Shown here: positions 25,959 to 32,824 of the stretch, piece by piece
How positions within the stretch are numbered: the first letter of the stretch is position 1
Layout of the letters: each line of letters opens with the position of its first letter
Translations under genes and position numbers: made by a program
Notes under the pieces: generated by a model
Databases searched by the model: none
What the model saw: the letters and a program-made list of their open reading frames with translations, nothing else
What the model was told of the DNA's origin: nothing
DNA from: Pseudoduganella violaceinigra DSM 15887
GTDB taxonomy: Bacteria; Pseudomonadota; Gammaproteobacteria; Burkholderiales; Burkholderiaceae_D
Direction: 5' to 3'
DNA length: 64,000 nucleotides
Assembly: GCF_000425385.1 (NCBI RefSeq)
Contig: NZ_KE384358.1
Location: 379,623 to 443,622, forward strand

Positions 25959-25990
25959 ATCAACAGGCCCGCATTGCAAATCACAGCGGG

Positions 25991-26839
25991 TCAATCACCT
26001 TGACTACCAATCACACCATCTGCCGGCACGAATCCCCAGTTGCGGCTGTCGTCACAATCGTCGCGGTTATCGCCCATCACGAAGTAGTGGCCCTCGGGGA
26101 CCTTGCACTCCAGGCTCGCTTCTGTCTGGACACAGGCTCCGCGTATTGGAATTTTCATCATGAGCGTAGACTCTTCCTTCCGTTCCGCATTGACCAGGGT
26201 ATCGAAGCTGACGCCGTCGAGCTGATTGCTGTAGCGCTCCCTGTGATCGCCAAACGGTAAGTCGAGATAGTCTTCGCGCCGCCCCACACGGGTTTCCTTC
26301 CCATTTACAAGCAGATGCTTGGCGCTGTATGTAATACGATCGCCCGGCAGGCCAACTACCCGGCTTATGCGCTCATAGCCCTGATCAAGCGCGAATTTGA
26401 ATAGGATGATTTCGCCTCTGCGCAACTCATTCGGTCGTTTCTTCACCAAAATATGAACCTCTTGCCTCATCGTCGGCAGCATGTCGGTGGAGGGGATCCA
26501 ATATGGCTCGTATAGAAAAATCCTTACGGATGCCACGACTCCATATGCGCAAGCCGCAATGCCGGCCAGGTTGAACCAGCGCGCAAACCAAGGCTGCATG
26601 CCGCCTTTCGCCGAATTAGCGCACCTGAAGGCCACCACCGGCCCCGCAAGCCAATAGGCAAAGCGGAGGAAATCATTGTCAGAATGCCCGGTAATGCTGA
26701 ACATAAACGCCAGGCAGATCGCGAAAAATGCAGCCACAAACGACAGGGCTAACTTCCCTCGCCCCACATACAGCAAGGCAATCGGGCCGGAAAAAAGGCC
26801 CAGCAAGGCTGCGATCGCTGGCCTTGGTTTCCAGTTCAT
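25991..26839 (-). CDS. Signal peptidase I (S26) homologue lacking catalytic residues, paralogue A
   Basis: 282 aa. About four hydrophobic segments lie in residues 7-110, followed by an S26 domain: box B reads YWIPSTDMLPT, then LRRGEIILFKF, VVGLPGDRITY and box E GDNRDDCDDSRNWGFVP. In the Escherichia coli enzyme box B is PSGSM with Ser90 as nucleophile, and the general-base Lys145 precedes RAVGLPGD. Here these positions are Asp119 and Ser159, so the Ser-Lys dyad is absent while the fold motifs remain. About half of the residues match paralogue B at 31790. The last codons also look frameshifted: another frame gives VKVIDPL, stopping at 25981. Its ATG overlaps a 20-codon remnant gene, behind tRNA-Asn copy 2. 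Confidence 0.85.
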   Translation of the reverse strand: MNWKPRPAIAALLGLFSGPIALLYVGRGKLALSFVAAFFAICLAFMFSITGHSDNDFLRFAYWLAGPVVAFRCANSAKGGMQPWFARWFNLAGIAACAYGVVASVRIFLYEPYWIPSTDMLPTMRQEVHILVKKRPNELRRGEIILFKFALDQGYERISRVVGLPGDRITYSAKHLLVNGKETRVGRREDYLDLPFGDHRERYSNQLDGVSFDTLVNAERKEESTLMMKIPIRGACVQTEASLECKVPEGHYFVMGDNRDDCDDSRNWGFVPADGVIGSQGD

Positions 26840-26898
26840 TGCAGCAGCCCGATACAGTCCAAGGCAAATGATCTTGCTCGGGTAATTCTGTTTTCCAT
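26836..26898 (-). pseudogene. Deleted remnant of the 81-aa gene behind tRNA-Asn copy 2
   Basis: A 20-codon frame starting MENRI at 26898 and overlapping the ATG of the S26 gene (TGA/ATG). Its first codons and upstream TTTTCCATATGTG context match the start of the 81-aa gene at 9895-10140. A little further on, bases coding K-I-I-C-L-G in another frame match that gene's C-terminus. This looks like the 81-aa gene after an internal deletion that joined its two ends. It may still act as a leader frame coupling translation to the S26 gene. Confidence 0.6.
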
Positions 26899-26917
26899 AT
26901 GTGTGCGCGCAAATGCG

Positions 26918-26947
26918 AAAAGCCCAACCTCGGAAGGCTGGGCTTTT
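26918..26947 (-). terminator. Intrinsic terminator of tRNA-Asn copy 2
   Basis: AAAAGCCCA / TGGGCTTTT stem on the minus strand, 9 nt after the tRNA 3' end, nearly identical to the one behind copy 1. Confidence 0.9.
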
Positions 26948-26955
26948 CTATGTTC

Positions 26956-27031
26956 TGGCTCCCCGACCTGGACTCGAACCAGGGACCTGCGGATTAACAG
27001 TCCGTCGCTCTACCGACTGAGCTATCAGGGA
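26956..27031 (-). tRNA. tRNA-Asn (anticodon GTT), copy 2
   Basis: 76 nt with encoded CCA. Identical to copy 1 except in the 5' acceptor strand (TCCCTGA in place of TCCCTGG), which replaces one G-T wobble by an A-T pair with TCGGGGA. It has its own promoter. Confidence 0.97.
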
Positions 27032-27042
27032 AAAGAGGCAAT

Positions 27043-27071
27043 ATTATAACTGCCGTTTTTGCTTTTGCAAA
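27043..27071 (-). promoter_or_regulatory. Promoter of tRNA-Asn copy 2
   Basis: TATAAT at 27043-27048 (minus strand), 11 nt before the tRNA, with TTTGCA as -35 (27066-27071) at 17-nt spacing. It lies in the 52-nt gap after the DUF3334 gene. Confidence 0.7.
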
Positions 27072-27083
27072 GCCTATTTTAGA

Positions 27084-27779
27084 TCACATGCCGAGGGACT
27101 TCAAAAGTTCGTCAGCGTCGTCGTCCGCCGTGGAAGTGGCAGCCGGCGCGGTGGCTGCTTTGTGAGCGGCTTGCTCGCGCTCCAGCAGTGCATCCGGATC
27201 TTCCACTTCAGTCTTCTCGAAGTCGTGCAGCTTGATGAATTCGGTGCGGTCGATCGCCAGCTCGAGGTAGAAGATATTGTTGCGCTCGGTGAAGAAGGAG
27301 ACGCGGCGCATTTCCGGACGGTCCAGCGGGGTATCCACGCTCAGCGTTATCTGCTTACTCAGCACCAGCATCTTTGGCTGATTCTGGGTGATATTCGTAT
27401 GCAGTTCGCTGCGCACCTTGCCAGTGAAGTCGCCGACAATCTGGTTCATCAGCTCGCCCATGATGTTCGCTACCTCGTCCGACGTAAAGGAGCTGGCCAG
27501 CTCCGACTTCGGCATGCCCATGCTGAGCATATAGCGCTCATAGATTTCCATCGCCGCGTCAGCCGCGAAGTTCAGCACGACCAAGCCGGTAAAGCCACCA
27601 TCGAACAGTACGAAACAGCCGATATCGGGTTTCAGGCCAACTTTGGTGATGCGCTGAACCATGGCCGAGTAGGTAATCCGGCTTTGCGAGGCCAGGTTCA
27701 ACACGCGGATGACCGACGAGCAAAGGGTAGTCAGCAGGTCTTCGGTGCCATACACCACCTGCTCTTCTTTTGTAATCAT
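27084..27779 (-). CDS. DUF3334 family, CheX/CheC-like protein
   Basis: 231 aa. The sequence follows the DUF3334 pattern as I recall it from gammaproteobacteria: LKPDIGCFVLFDGGFTGLV, then LSMGMPKSELASSFTSDEV and NIMGELMNQIVGDFTGK. The ELMNQIVG helix resembles the ELxNxxxG motif of the CheC/CheX/FliY phosphatase fold. The C-terminal 35 residues are an Ala- and Asp-rich tail ending DDADELLKSLGM. No chemotaxis genes lie nearby, so the partner is unknown. Divergent from the serine hydrolase gene at 27947. Confidence 0.72.
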   Translation of the reverse strand: MITKEEQVVYGTEDLLTTLCSSVIRVLNLASQSRITYSAMVQRITKVGLKPDIGCFVLFDGGFTGLVVLNFAADAAMEIYERYMLSMGMPKSELASSFTSDEVANIMGELMNQIVGDFTGKVRSELHTNITQNQPKMLVLSKQITLSVDTPLDRPEMRRVSFFTERNNIFYLELAIDRTEFIKLHDFEKTEVEDPDALLEREQAAHKAATAPAATSTADDDADELLKSLGM

Positions 27780-27946
27780 TCTGCTAACGCTCCGGATTAT
27801 GTCGATTGAACCTGTGGGATACCTTGAAGAATAACTGATTCCACCCCAAAAGCAAAAAGCTTGTGTTCATTCCGGTAATATCTTTTGGCATCCCCGCAAG
27901 TCGCTGGGATGGCCATACAAGCTTATCACTGTGTTATCGTTGCCGC

Positions 27947-29401
27947 ATGAAAAATATCTTTGCCGCCCTCGCCCTGGCTTTTGTCGCCGCAGCCCCTGCC
28001 CACGCCGACCGCGCCGCGGAGCTTGATCGCCTCGCCAAGCGTTATCACGAACTCGGCCAACTCGATGGCTCGGTCCTGGTCGCCGACCACGGCAAGGTGA
28101 TCTACCACCGCGCTTTCGGCCTCGCCAACCGCGAATGGCAAATGCCGCATACGACGGATACCGTATTCCGCGTCGCCTCTCTGAGCAAGCAGTTCACTGC
28201 CACGCTGATCATGCAACTGGCTGAACAGGGCAAGCTGCGCCTGGACGACAAGATTGGACACTACGTGCCCGAGCTGAATTCGGACATCGGCAATCGGGTC
28301 ACGCTGCACCAATTGCTGAACCACACCTCGGGCATCGTCGACTACGCGAACTTCCCCGGCTTCTGGGCCAACCGCCTCGGCGAGAAAGTGCCCAAGGCGG
28401 ACTTCCTGGCCATCATGAACCGCCCGCTGGAATTCGAACCGGGCACGCAAGGCCACTACAGCAGTTCGAACTACACGCTGCTGGGCTGGGTCATCGAACA
28501 ACAAACCGGCAAAACCTACAGCGAAGCCCTGGACAGCATGATCCTGCGCCCGCTCGGCATGCAGCGCACCGCCTATGACGCACCGGACCGCATCATTCCG
28601 CGCAAGGCCTCCGGCTATATGCGCGTGATAGGCGACTACCGCCCGGCCGATCCGCTCTGGATTCCCAATCTCGGCGCGGGCGGCGGCATTGCCAGCACCA
28701 CTGGCGATTTTTTCAAGCTTGACCGCGCGCTGGCGGGCGACACCCTGCTCAAGCCCGAATCGAAGCGCCTGATGTTCACCCCCTACATCAAGGACGACGT
28801 GTGGGGCGACCTCGGTTATGGCTACGGCTGGCTGATCGGGACGCGCACCATTGCTGGCAAACCGCGCCTGGTGCATGAACACGGCGGCAACGGCAACGGC
28901 TTCCGCACGCTGGTCACGCGCTACCCGGAAGATGGGGCACTGGTCGTCATTTTCCTCAACGAAGGCAATGGCAACAAGGGGCCGGAGATTTACCGCATGC
29001 GCAGCGACTTCAGCGACACCCTCTTCGGCAAAACCGTCGCGCTGCCCAAACCCTTCTTGCATGAACTGCTGGCGGCGGAAATCCGCAGCGCCGGCGATGA
29101 GGCAGCACTGGCCCGCTTTGACACCCTGCTCGCGCGCAGCGGTAAACCGGAAAGCGGCGATAGCCTGAATACGCTGGCTTACCAGTACGCCCAAGCCGGC
29201 CAGCCCGGCACCGGCATCGCCATTCTCAAGCGCGCCAGCGCCCTGTTCCCGCAGGACGGCAACCTGCACGACTCGATGGGCGAGCTTTACCTGATGACGG
29301 GCGACAAGACCAACGCCGCGACCGCCTACCGGCGCGCCATACAACTCGACCCATCCAACAACAACGCCAAGGAAATGCTGCAGAAGGCCTTGCAACCCTG
29401 A
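27947..29401 (+). CDS. Beta-lactamase-family serine hydrolase with C-terminal TPRs
   Basis: 484 aa from the ATG at 27947, chosen because MKNIFAALALAFVAAAPAHA is a signal peptide; a longer frame starting 28 codons upstream lacks it. PF00144 motifs: SLSK with nucleophile Ser78 and Lys81, then GHYSSSNY where family members usually have Tyr-x-Asn (here the third residue is Ser), and HEHGGNGNGF as the HxG motif. Residues about 385-484 are TPR-like repeats (QAGQPGTGIAILKRASALFP, ATAYRRAIQLDPSN). Members act as esterases, peptidases or D-amino-acid-specific hydrolases; the substrate cannot be read here. No strong ribosome binding site is visible. Another family member follows 122 nt downstream. Confidence 0.85.
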   Translation: MKNIFAALALAFVAAAPAHADRAAELDRLAKRYHELGQLDGSVLVADHGKVIYHRAFGLANREWQMPHTTDTVFRVASLSKQFTATLIMQLAEQGKLRLDDKIGHYVPELNSDIGNRVTLHQLLNHTSGIVDYANFPGFWANRLGEKVPKADFLAIMNRPLEFEPGTQGHYSSSNYTLLGWVIEQQTGKTYSEALDSMILRPLGMQRTAYDAPDRIIPRKASGYMRVIGDYRPADPLWIPNLGAGGGIASTTGDFFKLDRALAGDTLLKPESKRLMFTPYIKDDVWGDLGYGYGWLIGTRTIAGKPRLVHEHGGNGNGFRTLVTRYPEDGALVVIFLNEGNGNKGPEIYRMRSDFSDTLFGKTVALPKPFLHELLAAEIRSAGDEAALARFDTLLARSGKPESGDSLNTLAYQYAQAGQPGTGIAILKRASALFPQDGNLHDSMGELYLMTGDKTNAATAYRRAIQLDPSNNNAKEMLQKALQP

Positions 29402-29523
29402 CGCCAGCGCAGCGCATCGCCCAACGCGTTTGCCATTTGGCATTTAGCAAACCTTAACCATGACATTTAGGCAACGCAATATTGTCTGCATTGCACATTT
29501 ACAACAACTCCTGGAGTGACTCA

Positions 29524-31167
29524 ATGCGGCCTGTTCTCGCCATCTGCCTCATCACCACCGCCCTGCCTGCCTGTGCGGCCGACCTTTCCGCCGCGATAGA
29601 CGCTACCGTGCGGCCGATGTTCAACACCGGCACGCCCGGCGCCTCGGTCATCGTCCTCAAGAACGGCCAGACAGTCTTCCGCCAGGCCTATGGCATGGCA
29701 GACCTGGACAAGAAACAGGCTGCCACGCCGGACATGGCATTCCGCCTCGGTTCAATTACCAAGCAGTTCACTGCCACCGCCATCCTCATGCTGGCCGAAC
29801 AAGGCAAACTGAAGACCAGCGACGATATCCGCAAATACCTGCCCGGCTTCCCGGACAAGGGTAAGACCATCACGATCGAGCATCTCCTGACCCACACCTC
29901 AGGCATCCCCAGCTTTACAGGGCAACTGCACTACCAGGCCAATATGGCCAAGGACATGACGGTCGACGGCATGATCGCCACGTTCCAGGACCTGCCGCTC
30001 GAGTTCACGCCGGGCGAACGCTTCGCCTACAACAACTCGGGCTACTTCCTGCTTGGCGCGATTATCGAAAAAGTCTCCGGCATGCCCTATGCCGACTTTG
30101 TGGCGGCCCGCATCTTCACGCCGCTGCACATGCGGCACACGGCCTATGAAGGGCATCAGCGCGGCAAGGTGGCGCAGGTACAAGGCTACAGCCACACGGA
30201 CGGGAAATTCGCTCCCGCAACCCCGCTCAGCATGACGCAGCCGTACGCCGCCGGCGCCCTGGTATCGACCGTGGACGACCTGGCACGGTGGGAGCACGCC
30301 ATCGCTGCGCATAAACTGATTTCGCAAGCCAGCTGGAAGCAGGCATTCACGCCGTATACGCTGGCTGGCGGCAAGTCCACCGGCTACGGCTATGGCTGGG
30401 AAATCGGGACGCTGCAAGGCTCGCCCACCATCGCCCATGGTGGCGGTATCAATGGCTTCGCCACGCACGGCGTGCGCCTGCCGGCGGAAGGCGTGTATGT
30501 GGCAGTGCTGACCAATAGCGACAGCGGCCTTCCTTCGCCGGAATATGTGGCCTCGAAAGTGGCCGCCATCGCGATCGGCAAGCCCTTCGTGGAGCGCAAG
30601 GCCATCGAACTCGACGAACAAGCGCTCGACGCATTTGTGGGGACGTACAAGGTGGATGAGAAGAATAACCGGCTCGTCACGCGCGAAGGCAAACGCCTGT
30701 ATATCCAGCGCACCGGCGGCTCACGCCGCGAACTCGCCGCCTATTCGAGCAACGGCTTCTTCACGCCCGGCGGCCTGATAGAGGTCAGCTTCAAGCAGGA
30801 CAAGTCCGGCAAGGTCGAGAGCCTGATGCTGACTGGCGCAGGACAGGAATCCATCAGCCCGCGCACCAATGACGCACCTCCCGCCCAGCGCCCCGAGGCG
30901 ACACTGGCGCCGGGCGTGTTTGAAGCCTACATTGGCCGCTATGAACTGGCGCCAGGCTTTATCCTCGCCGTCTCCACCAAGGACGGCAAATACTACACGC
31001 AAGCGACCGGCCAAGCCGCGGAAGAGATCTTTCCCGAGACGGATAAGCTGTTCTTTGCCAAAGGAGTTGAGGCGGATCTTCGCTTCGAGCGCGGCGCCGA
31101 CGGCAGCGTCAGTCGGCTGGTCCTGATCCAGGGCGGCCAGGAAATGCCGGCGAAACGATTGCAGTGA
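29524..31167 (+). CDS. Beta-lactamase-family serine hydrolase with DUF3471-like C-terminus
   Basis: 547 aa from the ATG at 29524 (GGAG 7 nt upstream; signal peptide ending ACAAD). All three PF00144 motifs are present: SITK (Ser77, Lys80), YNN in FAYNNSGYF, and HGGGINGF. After the catalytic domain come two related beta domains, each with a phrase of the DUF3471 type (ALDAFVGTYKVDE near 365 and VFEAYIGRYELAPGF near 465). Probably a periplasmic peptidase or esterase. It is a separate subfamily from the gene at 27947, which has TPRs instead, so the pair is not a simple tandem duplication. Confidence 0.87.
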   Translation: MRPVLAICLITTALPACAADLSAAIDATVRPMFNTGTPGASVIVLKNGQTVFRQAYGMADLDKKQAATPDMAFRLGSITKQFTATAILMLAEQGKLKTSDDIRKYLPGFPDKGKTITIEHLLTHTSGIPSFTGQLHYQANMAKDMTVDGMIATFQDLPLEFTPGERFAYNNSGYFLLGAIIEKVSGMPYADFVAARIFTPLHMRHTAYEGHQRGKVAQVQGYSHTDGKFAPATPLSMTQPYAAGALVSTVDDLARWEHAIAAHKLISQASWKQAFTPYTLAGGKSTGYGYGWEIGTLQGSPTIAHGGGINGFATHGVRLPAEGVYVAVLTNSDSGLPSPEYVASKVAAIAIGKPFVERKAIELDEQALDAFVGTYKVDEKNNRLVTREGKRLYIQRTGGSRRELAAYSSNGFFTPGGLIEVSFKQDKSGKVESLMLTGAGQESISPRTNDAPPAQRPEATLAPGVFEAYIGRYELAPGFILAVSTKDGKYYTQATGQAAEEIFPETDKLFFAKGVEADLRFERGADGSVSRLVLIQGGQEMPAKRLQ

Positions 31168-31171
31168 TCGA

Positions 31172-31196
31172 AAAGCGGCCCTGCCTCAGGGGCCGC
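31172..31196 (-). terminator. Intrinsic terminator between convergent genes
   Basis: GCGGCCC (31175-31181) and GGGCCGC (31190-31196) form a strong stem, followed on the minus strand by TTTT. It overlaps the last codons of the 191-aa gene and lies 8 nt after the stop of the hydrolase gene, so it can serve both. Confidence 0.75.
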
Positions 31197-31761
31197 ATTG
31201 GGGCTGCCAGTCGGACTTTTCCATCTCGGTGGCGAACTGGCCGTTTTCTGCCGCGATCTTTTTCAATAATTCCAGCTTTGCTTCGCTCGACGGATTCTCG
31301 ATTAACGGATATTTTTGCGCAAATTGATAGACCACGCGCCCGCCGCAGGCATCGACGTGAAAAGTCTTGTGGACGTTCGATTCGTAGGAGGGATTCCTGG
31401 CGTCCGGCTCGTAGATGATCTTGGCGTACCCATTCGCCCCTTTCACATACAAGCTGTAGTGAGGCTTTGGCTTTTCCCGGTCAAGCGACTCCTGCATCGC
31501 CAATGCCCACTTCAGCGGCGTGACCGGTAAAGGTTTGAAGTAATTCAGGGTAATGAGCGTCGACCATTTTTCGATGGCTTCGTCATTCGTGGTGTATTCA
31601 TAAAGCTCCTTGCCATCCGGCGCAGCACTCTTGAAAGCCAGCTTATATGTCTTGCCCTGGAAAATCATCTGCTCCGGAGCCGTAAACTTCTGGGCATAAG
31701 CGCATGTGGCGACGACGGCCAGGCCCAGGCTTGCCAGCAAGCGAACTGCCAATCTGTTCAT
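31186..31761 (-). CDS. Secreted hypothetical protein, 191 aa
   Basis: A signal peptide (about 1-23, ending AYAQK) precedes a mixed alpha/beta protein with one likely disulfide (Cys in VDACGG and in the C-terminal WQPQCGP). No family recognised. The ATG follows GGAGGAAAC on the minus strand. It lies 28 nt downstream of S26 paralogue B on the same strand, so both may be read from tRNA-Asn copy 3 or from a shared promoter. Functional link to the S26 homologue is unproven. Confidence 0.6.
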   Translation of the reverse strand: MNRLAVRLLASLGLAVVATCAYAQKFTAPEQMIFQGKTYKLAFKSAAPDGKELYEYTTNDEAIEKWSTLITLNYFKPLPVTPLKWALAMQESLDREKPKPHYSLYVKGANGYAKIIYEPDARNPSYESNVHKTFHVDACGGRVVYQFAQKYPLIENPSSEAKLELLKKIAAENGQFATEMEKSDWQPQCGP

Positions 31762-31789
31762 GTTTCCTCCTATCGTGAAAATCCACGCA

Positions 31790-32647
31790 TTAAAGCACTT
31801 TGAGGACGCGGCCCTTCACCAGGTCCGCGCGTACAAATCCCCAATAGCGGCTGTCATTGCTATGGTCCCGGTTGTCGCCCAGCATGAAGTAGTGGCCGGC
31901 AGGGACAACGCACTCCACCTGCTCGTCCGTGCGTACGCATGGCTCGCTCATGGGGAAGTTCCACGCTTGCGGCGGCTCCGTTAGCATACTCCCATCAGTC
32001 AGGGTCTCGAAGCTGACGCTATCGAGGCGATTCAGGAAGCGCTGTTGGTAGCTGAGAACTTCTGCATTTTCATCAAGGAAGTCCTCCAGTTGCCGCACGC
32101 GGGTTTCCTGGCCATTGACCAGAACGTGCTTGGCGCGATAGGTGATGCGGTCGCCAGGCAAGCCAATCAGGCGCTCAACATAGACGACGCTTGGATCGCG
32201 CGGATAGTCAAACACCACGATTTCGCCGCGATGCAGCTTCCCTGGACGCTTTTCCACCAAAATGACGCCATTGCGCACCAGCGCCGGCGCCATCGCCGAC
32301 GAAGGAATTCTGTATGGTTCGTAAAGGAAGGTCCGGACCGCAACAACACCGCCGACGGCGCCGGCGACAATGCCAAGCATCCCATACCAGCGCGCATACC
32401 ATGGCCGCAGCCCCTCTTTCGCCGATCCGGCGTAAAAGAAGGCAGCAATCGGCCCGGCGATCCAGTAAGCAATCGCGAACGGCGCATGCATCCCGGCAGC
32501 GTGGCCAAATAGGTCCAGCAAGGCAACGGCAAGACCGGCGAGCAGGAACCACAGGGCTTGCCAAGGTCGCCGAACGTACAACATTGCGACCGGGCCGGAC
32601 AACAATCCCAGCAAAGCTGCTATCCACGGAGTTGGTTTCCAGTTCAT
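31790..32647 (-). CDS. Signal peptidase I (S26) homologue lacking catalytic residues, paralogue B
   Basis: 285 aa with about four N-terminal membrane segments (residues 7-108) and an S26 domain. Box B is YRIPSSAMAPAL: the nucleophile position, equivalent to Escherichia coli Ser90 in PSGSM, is Ala118. The segment YVERLIGLPGD puts Glu158 where the general-base Lys is expected. HRGEIVVFDYP and box E GDNRDHSNDSRYWGFV are well kept, so the fold is likely intact while peptidase chemistry is not. Roughly half the residues match paralogue A, including an almost identical N-terminus (MNWKP.P.IAALLGL.SGP). It lies directly behind the terminator of tRNA-Asn copy 3. The C-terminus (KGRVLKVL) is complete, unlike paralogue A. 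Confidence 0.87.
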   Translation of the reverse strand: MNWKPTPWIAALLGLLSGPVAMLYVRRPWQALWFLLAGLAVALLDLFGHAAGMHAPFAIAYWIAGPIAAFFYAGSAKEGLRPWYARWYGMLGIVAGAVGGVVAVRTFLYEPYRIPSSAMAPALVRNGVILVEKRPGKLHRGEIVVFDYPRDPSVVYVERLIGLPGDRITYRAKHVLVNGQETRVRQLEDFLDENAEVLSYQQRFLNRLDSVSFETLTDGSMLTEPPQAWNFPMSEPCVRTDEQVECVVPAGHYFMLGDNRDHSNDSRYWGFVRADLVKGRVLKVL

Positions 32648-32672
32648 TTCGCTTTCCTTGCGTGCAAATGCA

Positions 32673-32704
32673 AAAAGGGCCGCATCTTTCGATGCGGCCC
32701 TTTT
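32673..32704 (-). terminator. Intrinsic terminator of tRNA-Asn copy 3
   Basis: AAAAGGGCCGCATC / GATGCGGCCCTTTT, a 14-bp stem with a 4-nt loop on the minus strand, 8 nt after the tRNA. Its sequence differs from the terminators of copies 1 and 2, but the flanking GCAAATGC spacer is shared with copy 2. Confidence 0.93.
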
Positions 32705-32712
32705 CTTTATTC

Positions 32713-32788
32713 TGGCTCCCCGACCTGGACTCGAACCAGGGACCTGCGGATTAACAGTCCGTCGCTCTACCGACTGAGCTATCAGGGA
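32713..32788 (-). tRNA. tRNA-Asn (anticodon GTT), copy 3
   Basis: 76 nt with encoded CCA, identical in the readable parts to copy 2 (5' acceptor strand TCCCTGA). Only 36 nt separate it from the aminotransferase stop codon, and no TATAAT-like box is found in that gap, so it may depend on transcription through the aminotransferase gene. Confidence 0.97.
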
Positions 32789-32824
32789 TCTTTTCTGACC
32801 GCGTTGCGATCAGAGACCAAGATA

